From NCBI GenBank assembly GCA_004556345.1, contig SFHQ01000021.1, forward strand, positions 1 through 28,099: a stretch of DNA of 28,099 nt, read 5' to 3'. The notes beneath the pieces are model-generated. The model worked only from the letters and a program-made list of their open reading frames with translations. It was not told the origin of the DNA and ran no database searches. Numbering within the stretch: the first letter of the stretch is position 1; the number at the start of each line of letters is the position of its first letter. This DNA comes from Clostridiales bacterium. Lineage in GTDB: Bacteria; Bacillota; Clostridia; Oscillospirales; Oscillospiraceae. The translations under genes were made by a program, and so were the position numbers. Below, in pieces: positions 14,921-22,448 of the stretch.

Positions 14921-15214
14921 ATGAGCGAAGAATACGGCGCAAATTTCATCACCGTCACCGATGACGACGGCAACGAGTTCGAGCTGGAACATCTCGACAC
15001 CATCGAATATAACGGCCAGACCTACCTGGCCTTCTTCCCCGCCGAGCACGAAGGCGAGGAAGCCCAAAACGAAGAGGAGCTGGGCCTCGTGATCCTCAAG
15101 ACCGTCCTGGAAAACGGCGAGGAGATCCTCTCCACCCTAGACAGCGACGAGGAGATCGACGCAGTCTACAACGAGTTCATGAAGGAACTTTTTTCCGAGG
15201 ACGAGGAAGAATAA
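14921..15214 (+). CDS. DUF1292 protein, 97 aa, very acidic
   Basis: A small Firmicute protein family (YrzB-like) without a known function. The sequence opens with FITVTDDDGNEFELEHLDTI, a beta-rich start typical of DUF1292, continues with YNGQTYLAFFPAE and VILKTVLENGEEILSTLDS, and closes with an acidic tail (FSEDEEE). About a third of residues are Asp or Glu, so the protein is strongly negative. AAAGGAG is 8 bases upstream of ATG 14921. It has its own promoter and is followed within a few bases by the structured RNA at 15215-15430. Confidence 0.9.
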   Translation: MSEEYGANFITVTDDDGNEFELEHLDTIEYNGQTYLAFFPAEHEGEEAQNEEELGLVILKTVLENGEEILSTLDSDEEIDAVYNEFMKELFSEDEEE

Positions 15215-15430
15215 CCAAGGCCCCTGCATAACATCTTAATAAGACCGCAACAGCATGGAACAAGGTTCGCCCTGCTCGGTGCGTGGAAATGGACACTTTT
15301 AAACCCACATTTTTCAAACGGGACGCTGGTCTCGTGGTGTGGATCGCAGACCTCCCGGCCTTCGGGTTGGAAGAAGGGAGCGTGAAGCATCACGGAGGCG
15401 ACCCACCTGCCATCTCGTGCAGGTTTTAAT
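15215..15430 (+). ncRNA. ssrS: Structured RNA, probably 6S RNA
   Basis: A long rod-like RNA directly after DUF1292. CCTGCA (15223-15228) can pair with TGCAGG (15418-15423). In the middle, CGTGGTGT (15333-15340) pairs with GCATCACG (15387-15394), and CTCCC/GGGAG (15352-15356, 15376-15380) with a GGCC-UUCG-GGUU cap forms the apical arm. AGCA…GGAAC with GUUC…UGCU and GUGG with CCCAC form the left arm. The closing stretch GGAGGCGACCCACCTGCC, and CCCTG…CGGTGCGTGG…CCCAC…CGGGAC before it, resemble Firmicute 6S RNAs, which bind the RNA polymerase holoenzyme and damp housekeeping transcription. It is not RNase P, tmRNA or SRP RNA by motif. Ends are estimates, and no separate promoter is clear. Confidence 0.65.
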
Positions 15431-15432
15431 TG

Positions 15433-15472
15433 GGTCCCCACGGCCAGAGCGGGGCACCTTTTTTCTCTTTTT
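15433..15472 (+). terminator. Terminator of the 6S-like RNA
   Basis: GGTCCCC (15433-15439) pairs with GGGG-C-ACC (15451-15458) with one bulged base, followed by TTTTTTCTCTTTTTT. An alternative smaller hairpin ACCTGC/GCAGGT (15405-15410, 15419-15424) with TTTAATT lies just before. Confidence 0.75.
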
Positions 15473-15749
15473 TCCCTTGGATCGTTTCTGCAATTTTTCC
15501 ATTCATTTTCCAAAGAAAATACTTTCTTGGGCAGGCTCTCCGAAAGCGGGGGCCTGTTCGTTTTGCAAGTTCTCTTGCTCAAAAAGAGGGTATTTTTGTG
15601 ATTCTTGTCTGTCTGCCCCCCTGCTTTGTTGCATTTCGACGGGACGCACACGTTTTTGCCAAGCTGCGGCAAATTTCTTTTTGACAAGGTATACAATATG
15701 CCCAAAAACAGAGAGAAATTCTTGTTGGATATTTTCTCCTGGGAACAAC
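15473..15749 (+). other. Gene-free AT-richer stretch upstream of the alcohol dehydrogenase
   Basis: No convincing gene. Short open frames exist on both strands but have no ribosome site or protein-like composition. An imperfect inverted repeat CCAAAGAAA…TTTCTTGG is at about 15508-15529. TTGACAAGGTATACAAT near 15681 has promoter-like pieces at the wrong spacing. The length suggests binding sites for regulators of the alcohol dehydrogenase, but I cannot name one; no clear Rex palindrome is present. Confidence 0.5.
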
Positions 15750-15778
15750 TTGCCAGTTTCGTTTATCAATGCTATACT
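15750..15778 (+). promoter_or_regulatory. Promoter of the alcohol dehydrogenase gene
   Basis: TTGCCA (15750-15755), 17 bases, TATACT (15773-15778). The predicted start is about 80 bases before the ATG. Confidence 0.75.
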
Positions 15779-15788
15779 AAAGCCGTAG

Positions 15789-15819
15789 GCGGAAAGGCCA
15801 CTGGATGTGGTAAATCCGC
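15789..15819 (+). promoter_or_regulatory. 5' UTR hairpin of the alcohol dehydrogenase mRNA
   Basis: GCGGA (15789-15793) pairs with TCCGC (15815-15819), and CCAC (15798-15801) with GTGG (15807-15810), leaving a symmetrical AAGG/TAAA internal loop and a TGGAT loop. It begins only a few bases after the predicted transcript start, so it may stabilise the mRNA. Confidence 0.5.
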
Positions 15820-15862
15820 ATAACAAAACATCTTTGAGTTTTTGGAAAGGATGCGACTCCCT

Positions 15863-17017
15863 ATGATTAAAGATTTTGGTTTCATCATCCCTCAGAACTG
15901 TCAGTTCGGTGTGGGCGCTCTGAAGAAGCTGCCCGACTTCCTGAAGGCTGCTGGCTCTGACAACGTCATGCTGATTTCCGACCGTGGCCTGGAGGCTATC
16001 GGTGTTGTTGAGAAGGTCCGCAAGATCATCAAGGACGCTGACCTGAAGTACGCTGAGTACCTGGACGTTCTGCCCAACCCCACCACCACCATCGTGGACG
16101 AGTGCGCTGCCAAGTATAAGGAAGCTGGCTGCACCGCTCTGATCGCTCTGGGCGGCGGCTCCCCCATGGACGTGGCTAAGGCTGTCGGCGTTGTCGCTAA
16201 GTTCGGCGGCACCATCGGCGACTACGAAGGCGTCGGCAAGGTTCCCGGCCCCATCGACACCCTGATCGCTGTCCCCACCACCGCTGGTACCGGTTCTGAG
16301 GTCACCGTCGCTGCCGTTATCACCGACGAAGCTCGTAACTACAAGCTGTCCGTCCTCGGCCCTGAGATCTCCCCCACCTACGCTGTGCTGGATCCCGAGC
16401 TGATCATGACCGCTCCCGCTTCCGTGGCTGCTGCCTGCGGCGTCGACGCTCTGATCCACGCTATGGAGTCCTACATCAACACCGACGCTAACCCCTTCTC
16501 CATGGCTATGGCCGAGAAGGCAATGGAGCTGATCGGCGGCAACATCCGCAAGTTCGTCGCTCGCCGCAACGACGTTGACGCTGCCTGCGCTATGATGCTG
16601 GGTTCCACCTTCGCTGGTATCGCTTTCGCCAACAACCGTCTGGGCGACATCCACGCTATGTCTCACCCCGTGTCCGCCTTCTATCATGTCGCTCACGGCG
16701 TGGCCAACGCTGTCCTGATGCCCACCATCTTCGAGTTCAACGCTCTGGCTGCTGACGAGCGCTATGCCAACATCTATCAGTACATCACCGGCAAGGATGC
16801 TGGCGAGGACTTCGTTCCCGGCATGCTGTGCGACGCTCTGCATCAGCTGAACGCTGACCTGGGCATCCCCGCTTGCCTGGCTGACGTGGGCGTCCAGGAG
16901 GACAAGATCCCCCAGATGGCCATCGACGCAATGAAGAGCGGCAACGTCACCGTCAACCCCAGAATCACCACCGTCAAGGACGTGGAGGCTCTGTATCACA
17001 AGGCTATGTACAAGTAA
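15863..17017 (+). CDS. Iron-containing alcohol dehydrogenase
   Basis: A 384-residue group III (Fe-type) dehydrogenase, which reduces an aldehyde to an alcohol or the reverse with NAD(P)H in the cytoplasm. The cofactor part has LIALGGGSPMDVAKA and AVPTTAGTGSEVT. Metal ligands are expected in CGVDALIHAMESY (Asp and His) and in the HAMSHPVSAFYHVAHGVANA stretch (two more His). I prefer ATG 15863 (MIKDFGF…); an in-frame ATG at 15851 is almost on top of the GGAAAGG site. Codons favour GCT and CGT much more than in most neighbours, a sign of high expression. The gene is monocistronic with promoter and terminator. 1,3-propanediol, butanol or ethanol activity cannot be told apart. Confidence 0.94.
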   Translation: MIKDFGFIIPQNCQFGVGALKKLPDFLKAAGSDNVMLISDRGLEAIGVVEKVRKIIKDADLKYAEYLDVLPNPTTTIVDECAAKYKEAGCTALIALGGGSPMDVAKAVGVVAKFGGTIGDYEGVGKVPGPIDTLIAVPTTAGTGSEVTVAAVITDEARNYKLSVLGPEISPTYAVLDPELIMTAPASVAAACGVDALIHAMESYINTDANPFSMAMAEKAMELIGGNIRKFVARRNDVDAACAMMLGSTFAGIAFANNRLGDIHAMSHPVSAFYHVAHGVANAVLMPTIFEFNALAADERYANIYQYITGKDAGEDFVPGMLCDALHQLNADLGIPACLADVGVQEDKIPQMAIDAMKSGNVTVNPRITTVKDVEALYHKAMYK

Positions 17018-17039
17018 TCCTTTCCAAGGATCACGTTCA

Positions 17040-17069
17040 GGAGACCGGCTTCGGCCGGTCTCCTTTTTT
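17040..17069 (+). terminator. Terminator of the alcohol dehydrogenase gene
   Basis: GGAGACCGGC (17040-17049), TTCG loop, GCCGGTCTCC (17054-17063), six T. A textbook intrinsic terminator 22 bases after the stop. Confidence 0.97.
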
Positions 17070-17112
17070 GTGCCCATTTTTCGCCATCAGGCTTTATCTT
17101 TTCCAAAAATCT

Positions 17113-17120
17113 GCTATAAT
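17113..17120 (+). promoter_or_regulatory. Extended -10 promoter of the hexokinase-like gene
   Basis: TGCTATAAT has a perfect -10 (17115-17120) with the TG extension, but no good -35 at 16-18 bases. The start codon is about 57 bases downstream. Confidence 0.6.
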
Positions 17121-17177
17121 AAGCCATAGATTCCCCAGTGCGGCCCGCGCCGCACCTGGCCTGAGGAGGCTTTTTCC

Positions 17178-18467
17178 ATGAATGAACTGACCCAGCAACG
17201 ACTTGACGCCCTTCTCCAAGCCAACAGCATGACGCCGGATCGCTTAGATCAGACGACCCTTTCCCAGATGTTCCTGGCCCAGATGCGCGTGGCCCTCTAC
17301 GGCGGCGTCTCGTCCATCCCGGTCCTGCCCACGTTTTTGAAGCCCTTTGGCACGCTCCACGAGGGCACCCCCGTCGCCGTGGCCGAGATCGACGACCGGG
17401 AGGTGCGCGTAAGCTTAGTCACCTTTTCCGGTGGCCGGGCGGAGGTCACCGATGCGGACCGCTTTCCCGTCCCCGGCCGGGAGTACCCCGCGCCCTTGGC
17501 CGACCTTCTCTTCGCCGTGGCCGAGCTGGCCCAGCCCCTGCTGGACCGGGCCAAGGCCCTGGCCCTCTGTCTCCCCTTCCCAATCGACTACGACTGGCAG
17601 GGAGACGGCGCCATCCGTTCCTTCCCCGGCACCATGACGGTAAGCGACTTTGCCCAAACGCCCGTCCTGGCCGCCCTGAGGGAAGAATGGAAGAGCCGGA
17701 ACGTGACGCCCCCGCCCATGACGCTGGTGAGCCTGCCCGCCGCCGTCCAGCTGGCCGCCGGGGCCTTGCATCCCGGCCAGAAACGCTATGTGAGCCTGAC
17801 CTGGGGTAGCGTCTTTGACCTGGGCTTCACCGCCCCCGGCAGCATCGTGGTCCGCCAGGCGGGCACGCCCCCGGCCTTGACCCCCTTTGCCTGCGGCTTC
17901 GGCCACGCCCAGTGCGTCCCCTTCGGCCTGGTGGACCTGATCCAGGACCGGGACAGCTACGCGCCGGGGCAGGACCTGCTGCTGAAAATGCTCTCCACGG
18001 AGCACCTGGGCGATGTCTACCGCCTGACCATGATCAAGGCTTCCGAGCGCAAGCTGCTCACCTTTGGCGGCAGCCGGGACATTCTGTCCATGCGCCGCTT
18101 AGACCTGGCGACCATGACGGAATTTTTGGCCGATCCACAAAACGGCGGCACCCTGGCCCACTACTTCCGGGAGGGGGAGGACCGCACCGTGGCCCTGGCC
18201 GTGGCGGATGCCGTCTTGGACCGGGCCGCCCGCCTGGCCTGCGCCGCCCTGGCAACCGTGCTGCAATTCATCGGGGCCGGGCAAGACCCGGAAGCCCCCG
18301 TTTGCGTTGCCCTCCACGGCGAAGCATTTTCCTGTCCCCCCCTGATGCAGGCCTTCCAAACCAGAGTGCAGACCGAACTGGCGCAGCGCGGCCTGCACCT
18401 GACCCTCTGGCAAGGAGAGAACACCCCCGCCGTCGGTGCGGCTGCCGCCGCCCTGTACGCCCTTTGA
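17178..18467 (+). CDS. Hexokinase-fold protein lacking the catalytic motifs
   Basis: A 429-residue protein that I align by eye to the hexokinase family (actin-like ATPase fold). SSIPVLPT (45-52) matches the hexokinase SSLPMLPT segment, KMLSTEHLGDVYRL (270-283) matches its EKM-SG-YLGE-R motif, and the end (HGEAFSCPPL at 380-389, ENTPAVGAAAAAL) matches the DGS…GAA adenosine region. The key motifs are altered: the phosphate-binding DLGGTNFRV is replaced by EIDDREVRV (70-78), and the catalytic NDT by SLP (185-187). It therefore probably does not phosphorylate hexoses and may be a binding or regulatory protein. GAGGAGG is 8 bases before ATG 17178. The capA-like gene follows 34 bases after the stop. 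Confidence 0.8.
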   Translation: MNELTQQRLDALLQANSMTPDRLDQTTLSQMFLAQMRVALYGGVSSIPVLPTFLKPFGTLHEGTPVAVAEIDDREVRVSLVTFSGGRAEVTDADRFPVPGREYPAPLADLLFAVAELAQPLLDRAKALALCLPFPIDYDWQGDGAIRSFPGTMTVSDFAQTPVLAALREEWKSRNVTPPPMTLVSLPAAVQLAAGALHPGQKRYVSLTWGSVFDLGFTAPGSIVVRQAGTPPALTPFACGFGHAQCVPFGLVDLIQDRDSYAPGQDLLLKMLSTEHLGDVYRLTMIKASERKLLTFGGSRDILSMRRLDLATMTEFLADPQNGGTLAHYFREGEDRTVALAVADAVLDRAARLACAALATVLQFIGAGQDPEAPVCVALHGEAFSCPPLMQAFQTRVQTELAQRGLHLTLWQGENTPAVGAAAAALYAL

Positions 18468-18501
18468 CCCCCCCAAACAACTGAGAGGAGCCTTTCCCAC
18501 C

Positions 18502-19785
18502 ATGAAGAACCGAACCTTGATCGTGGCCGCCCTGGTCATGGTCCTCCTGTGCGTCGGCCTGATTTTCCTGGGCCTGCGCCATGAAAACGCCGGCGGCGGT
18601 AGCCCCGGCCAGAGCCAGACCGCCGACGGGGACACCCAGTCTCAGGCCCAGCAGGACATCACCGCGACCCTGGCCGTCTGCGGTGACATCATGAGCCACC
18701 TGCCCCAGACCAACGACGCCTATGACGCCGCCACCGACACCTACAGCTACCTCCCCTGCTTCCAGTACGCGAAAGCCTGGACGGAGAGCGCAGACTATAC
18801 CGTCGGCAACCTGGAGACCACGCTGAACGGTCCGCCTTACTCCGGCTACCCCCAGTTCTGCGCCCCGGACGCTCTGGCCTACAACCTGAAAAGCATCGGC
18901 TTTGATCTCGTGACCACTGCCAACAACCACTGCATGGACAAGGGCTACAACGGCCTGTCCCGGACCCTGGACGTGCTGGACCAGGCCGAATTAAAGCACG
19001 TCGGCACCTACCGCACCCAAGCGGAGTTTGACGAAAACCACGGCGTGGTCGTGGCCGATGTGGGCGGCATCTCCGTGGCCTTCCTGGGCTATACCTACGG
19101 CACCAACGGCATCCCCGTCGCCGCCGACAAAGACTTCTCCCTGAACCGCTTCAACGTAGACTACACCGGCGACTGCGTCACCCTGGACCAGGAGAAGCTC
19201 TCCTCCGAGCTGGCTTACGCCGAGAGCCTGAACCCCGACCTCATCGCCGTGATGATCCACTGGGGCATCGAGTACCAGACCACCCAGAACGCCTACCAGG
19301 AGCAGGTGGCCGATTTTCTCATCTCCCACGGTGCCGATGTGATCCTGGGCAGCCACTCCCACGTCCCCCAGCCCATGGGCACCCGGACCGTCACCCTGGA
19401 CGACGGCTCCACCCGGACGGGCTTCGTGGCCTACTCCCTGGGCAACTTCGTCTCCAACCAAAGCCCCGCGACGGTGAACGTCAACTACACCGACACCACC
19501 GCCATTCTCCGCCTGGAGCTGACCAAGAACGGCCAGACCCAGGAGACCACCGTCACCGACGTGAGCTATGTGCCCATGCTGGTCCTCAACCGCGGGACCG
19601 GGGTCCAGGATCAGTATCTCATCCTGGATGTCAACGCCCTCATAGCCGCCCACGACAGCGGCGACACCTCCGTAGCCACCGACGCGGTATACAGCAAGCT
19701 GGAATACGCTCTGAATGGCTGCCACACCATTCTAGGGGCCGACTACGACAAGGCCGGCACCCCGCCCCAGACCACCTCGGCCTGA
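18502..19785 (+). CDS. CapA-family protein (poly-gamma-glutamate synthesis / metallophosphoesterase-like)
   Basis: A 427-residue exported protein. One hydrophobic segment (6-25) acts as signal anchor or signal peptide and is followed by a Gly/Ser/Gln-rich linker (30-50), so the domain is outside the membrane. The domain has the CapA metallophosphoesterase-like motifs: VCGDIM (59-64), GNLET (102-106), TTANNHCMDKG (138-148), MIHWGIEY (251-258) and GSHSHVPQP (283-291). CapA proteins take part in poly-gamma-glutamate capsule export or retention, but many relatives have unknown substrates, and no capB/capC is nearby. ATG 18502 has GAGAGGAG about 11 bases upstream; a longer frame would overlap the hexokinase-like gene. 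The two genes form one operon. Confidence 0.88.
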   Translation: MKNRTLIVAALVMVLLCVGLIFLGLRHENAGGGSPGQSQTADGDTQSQAQQDITATLAVCGDIMSHLPQTNDAYDAATDTYSYLPCFQYAKAWTESADYTVGNLETTLNGPPYSGYPQFCAPDALAYNLKSIGFDLVTTANNHCMDKGYNGLSRTLDVLDQAELKHVGTYRTQAEFDENHGVVVADVGGISVAFLGYTYGTNGIPVAADKDFSLNRFNVDYTGDCVTLDQEKLSSELAYAESLNPDLIAVMIHWGIEYQTTQNAYQEQVADFLISHGADVILGSHSHVPQPMGTRTVTLDDGSTRTGFVAYSLGNFVSNQSPATVNVNYTDTTAILRLELTKNGQTQETTVTDVSYVPMLVLNRGTGVQDQYLILDVNALIAAHDSGDTSVATDAVYSKLEYALNGCHTILGADYDKAGTPPQTTSA

Positions 19786-19800
19786 TCCCACTCTCAACCA

Positions 19801-19836
19801 AAACGTCCGCTGCCTGTGCATGAGCAGCGGACGTTT
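19801..19836. terminator. Bidirectional terminator between the CapA-like and DUF2461 genes
   Basis: AAACGTCCGCTGC (19801-19813) pairs perfectly with GCAGCGGACGTTT (19824-19836), 13 pairs. T-rich flanks occur on both strands (short on each). It separates convergent genes. Confidence 0.8.
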
Positions 19837-19912
19837 GTATTATATATTATAAGGTATCCTGCATAGGACGCCCCCGGCGGGGCAATTTAGGAGCACACGT
19901 CAAAACACCGCC

Positions 19913-20578
19913 TCAATCCCCCTGGCGAAATATTTTGGAAAAATAGCGGTAATAGGGCATCAGGCTCTCGTAGCCCTCCACCAGCACATCCACCAGCTCC
20001 GGGCTGTAGAGCAGCGGCTCCACGGGGCGGGAACAGGTGATATCTAAATTTTTCCGGTTGTACCACTGGTCCAGGGGCGGCTGGGGGCTGCCCTTGGGGC
20101 GCTTGTATTCCTCCGCCTGAAGCTCGAAGCGGTCCTGCCTGGCAAAGGCGCGGGCCAGCTTCAGCATGGGCTTGGGGTCCGTGTCTACCGCCTGGCGGAA
20201 TTTCGCCATCTGCGCCGGCTTGGCGTCATAAGCCCCCAGGCCGTAGGCATAGCCTTTGGGATAGATCTCAAACCAGAACACCGGCATGTGCGTCCAGTCC
20301 TCCCCCGCCATGCGCAGGGTGAACCAGAGGTTGGATTTATACGGTCCCCGGCCATACAGCCGCCGCGCATCCCGATAGATGCGGCTGATGCGCAGCATCA
20401 GGGGCAGTTCTTCGTGGGCGGCAGTGAATTTTTCATAGACCTCTTCCCCCAGCGCCCGCAGGGGCGTCTGGACATTGTCGAGGTACTCCTGCTTGTGGCG
20501 CTCGAACCAGGGGCGCTCGTTGTTGAGCCGAACGCCCCAGAGAAAATCCTGTGTTTTTTCTGAAAATCCTGGAAACAT
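19913..20578 (-). CDS. DUF2461 (TIGR02453) family protein
   Basis: A 221-residue protein of a widespread family of unknown function. Family features are the opening FPGFSEKTQDFL, the LNNERPWFERHKQEY segment, RIYRDARRLYGRGPYKSNLW near 60-80, and VFWFEIYPKGYAYGLGAY. No signal peptide or membrane segment is visible. ATG 20578 is preferred because GAGGAGG lies 7 bases upstream; the longer frame to 20629 has no such site. It is a single gene with its own promoter, convergent with the CapA-like gene and divergent from the radical SAM gene. Confidence 0.92.
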   Translation of the reverse strand: MFPGFSEKTQDFLWGVRLNNERPWFERHKQEYLDNVQTPLRALGEEVYEKFTAAHEELPLMLRISRIYRDARRLYGRGPYKSNLWFTLRMAGEDWTHMPVFWFEIYPKGYAYGLGAYDAKPAQMAKFRQAVDTDPKPMLKLARAFARQDRFELQAEEYKRPKGSPQPPLDQWYNRKNLDITCSRPVEPLLYSPELVDVLVEGYESLMPYYRYFSKIFRQGD

Positions 20579-20600
20579 CGTCGTTCCTCCTCTCCGCCGT

Positions 20601-20629
20601 ATCGTATCACAGGTGCTTCTCCTTTTCAA
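20601..20629 (-). promoter_or_regulatory. Promoter of the DUF2461 gene
   Basis: Minus-strand TTGAAA (20624-20629), 17 bases, TACGAT (20601-20606), giving a leader of about 16 bases to the ATG at 20578. Confidence 0.6.
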
Positions 20630-20696
20630 GATTTGGCAGAATGTGGGGCTTTAGTTCATTTTATAACCCTTTTATAAAAACTTTTGAAAAAAATGC

Positions 20697-20725
20697 TTGC
20701 AAAATAAGAAACAAACCACTATAAT
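20697..20725 (+). promoter_or_regulatory. Promoter of the radical SAM gene
   Basis: TTGCAA (20697-20702), 17 bases, perfect TATAAT (20720-20725). Confidence 0.82.
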
Positions 20726-20731
20726 GAGCGT

Positions 20732-20932
20732 TGGATAAAACTGGACCACTAGACACCATAGAATAGCCTGGTTTTTCAGGTATTTTGCCTGCTTTTGTGC
20801 GGGTTACCCCTTGCAAAAAGAAAGGTGTTGCGTTATGATGTGCGGTGACGGTTTTTTTCGTCTGTAGACTATGGCATGTTCCATTCGGAGCTTTGCCTTC
20901 TTGATATCGCACCTAAGGGAGGAACTTTTATT
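20732..20932 (+). promoter_or_regulatory. 200-base leader of the radical SAM gene, function unknown
   Basis: A stretch of about 200 bases lies between the predicted transcript start and the ATG. CCATAG (20756-20761) can pair with CTATGG (20869-20874) over 107 bases, and a small hairpin CCTG/CAGG is at 20767-20780. A run of seven T (20852-20858) sits between GACGG and CGTC, so a weak hairpin there is possible. It matches no riboswitch class I recognise and contains no clear leader peptide. Confidence 0.4.
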
Positions 20933-22312
20933 ATGTTAGGCAACAGCATCAAGAAATTTGCACTGAACCAGGCCTTCAATTACATCGAGAAGGACCCCAT
21001 CAAGAACCTGACCCACGTCATGGACATGGTCGATAAGTTCGCCGGCAGCGGCCCCCAGTCTTTCCCCCGCCAGCGCCAGGCGATCCGCGACGCCATCAAC
21101 AACGAGGACTCCACCGCCCACGGTCTGGTCGTCCGTATGATGACCGAGATGGACCTGGGCTTCACCGAGACCCTGCTGTCCAACTTCTTCCTCAACGCCA
21201 GCATCACCGGCTGGAAGAAGCAGGACGAGTACCGCAACAAGTACAACTGCAACGTGCCCTGGGCCATCCTGCTCGACCCCACCTCCGCCTGCAACCTGCA
21301 CTGCAAGGGCTGCTGGGCCGCTGAGTACGGCAACAAGCTGAACCTGTCCTTCGACGAGATCGACAGCATCATCCAGCAGGGCAAGGAAATGGGCACCTAT
21401 TTCTATATCTACACCGGCGGCGAGCCCCTGGTCCGCAAGCACGACCTCATTAAGCTCTGCGAGAAGCACAACGACGCCATCTTCATGTGCTTCACCAACT
21501 CCACCCTCATCGACGAGCAGTTCTGCCAGGACATGCTGCGCGTGAAGAACTTCGTGCCCGTCATCAGCGTCGAGGGCTTCGAGGAGGCCACCGACTCCCG
21601 CCGCGGCAACGGCACCTATCAGAAGGTCGTCCACTCCATGAACCTGCTCAAGAGCCACCGCCTGCCCTTCGGCATCTCCACCTGCTACACCAGCGCCAAC
21701 ATCAAGGACGTGAGCACCGAGGCTTACCTCGACCAGCTGGTCGAGTGGGGCGCTTACTTCGTCTGGTACTTCCACTACATGCCCGTCGGCAAGGACGCTG
21801 TGCCTGAGCTGCTGCCCTCCCCCGAGCAGAGAGAGTATATGTACCACCAGATCCGTGAGCTGCGCGGCAAGAAGCCCATCTTCATGCTGGACTTCCAGAA
21901 CGACGGTGAGTACGTCGGCGGATGTATCGCCGGTGGTCGCCGCTACCTGCACATCAACGCCAACGGCGACTGTGACCCCTGCGTCTTCATCCACTACTCT
22001 GACTCCAACATCCGCCAGAAGACCCTGCTGGAAGCCCTGTGCTCCCCCCTCTTCCGCGCCTATCACGACGGCCAGCCCTTCAACGACAACATGCTGCGCC
22101 CCTGTCCCATGCTGGAGAACCCCGAAAAGCTGCGGGAGATCGTCCACAAGTCCAGCGCCCATCCCAGCGATGTGACCGCCCTGGAGAGCGTAGACGACCT
22201 GTGCGCCAAGTGCGACGACTACGCCAAGAACTGGGCCCCCACCGCCGACAAGCTCTGGAGCTGCTCCCACCACTGCGGCACCTGCGGCCAGCAGGCAGCT
22301 GCCGGGAAGTAA
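20933..22312 (+). CDS. Radical SAM protein with extra C-terminal cysteine clusters
   Basis: A 459-residue radical SAM enzyme; such proteins cleave S-adenosylmethionine at a [4Fe-4S] cluster to start radical chemistry. The cluster motif is C120-x3-C124-x2-C127 (CNLHCKGC), followed by the GGE motif in YIYTGGEPLV. After the barrel come cysteines resembling a SPASM/twitch region (GGCIAGGRRYLHINANG, then GDCDPCVF) and two more groups, LCAKC (C424, C427) and SCSHHCGTCG (C444, C448, C451). An N-terminal region of about 108 residues without cysteine motifs precedes the barrel. ATG 20933 has GGGAGGA 9 bases upstream. No peptide substrate gene or partner is adjacent, so the substrate is unknown. Codon use suggests good expression. 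Confidence 0.9.
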   Translation: MLGNSIKKFALNQAFNYIEKDPIKNLTHVMDMVDKFAGSGPQSFPRQRQAIRDAINNEDSTAHGLVVRMMTEMDLGFTETLLSNFFLNASITGWKKQDEYRNKYNCNVPWAILLDPTSACNLHCKGCWAAEYGNKLNLSFDEIDSIIQQGKEMGTYFYIYTGGEPLVRKHDLIKLCEKHNDAIFMCFTNSTLIDEQFCQDMLRVKNFVPVISVEGFEEATDSRRGNGTYQKVVHSMNLLKSHRLPFGISTCYTSANIKDVSTEAYLDQLVEWGAYFVWYFHYMPVGKDAVPELLPSPEQREYMYHQIRELRGKKPIFMLDFQNDGEYVGGCIAGGRRYLHINANGDCDPCVFIHYSDSNIRQKTLLEALCSPLFRAYHDGQPFNDNMLRPCPMLENPEKLREIVHKSSAHPSDVTALESVDDLCAKCDDYAKNWAPTADKLWSCSHHCGTCGQQAAAGK

Positions 22313-22358
22313 TTCCCCGCAGGGTGGCATGACCTGACAATTGTTTACAATTTGTACG

Positions 22359-22387
22359 TTGTTATTCCGTCGGAGAAATAGTATACT
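22359..22387 (+). promoter_or_regulatory. Promoter between the radical SAM gene and the attenuator-like hairpin
   Basis: TTGTTA (22359-22364), 17 bases, TATACT (22382-22387). The predicted start (about 22394) is some ten bases before the hairpin at 22403. It is the only promoter I can see for the P-type ATPase gene. Confidence 0.6.
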
Positions 22388-22402
22388 AACTCTGGTATGA
22401 AA

Positions 22403-22448
22403 ACCGGAGGCCCGCGTGGGGTACATCCCCCGGGCCTCCGGTTTTTTT
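22403..22448 (+). terminator. Strong terminator / possible attenuator before the P-type ATPase gene
   Basis: ACCGGAGGCCCG (22403-22414) pairs perfectly with CGGGCCTCCGGT (22431-22442), and GGGG/CCCC extends inside; seven T follow (22442-22448). It can end the radical SAM transcript, but it also lies between the ATPase promoter and gene. Confidence 0.93.

Noticed and set aside
15600..15720. Possible Rex operator upstream of the alcohol dehydrogenase
   Set aside because: TTTTTGTGATTCTTG and TTGACAAGG have half-site look but no inverted TTGTGA…TCACAA pairing at the right spacing.
15503..17077. 524-codon open frame on the minus strand opposite the alcohol dehydrogenase
   Set aside because: Codon bias of the dehydrogenase gene keeps the opposite frame open; the product is low-complexity Ser/Val/Asp/Gly and crosses a terminator and promoter.
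22080..22340. Small minus-strand open frame across the end of the radical SAM gene
   Set aside because: It overlaps the well-supported cysteine-rich C-terminus and has no ribosome site.
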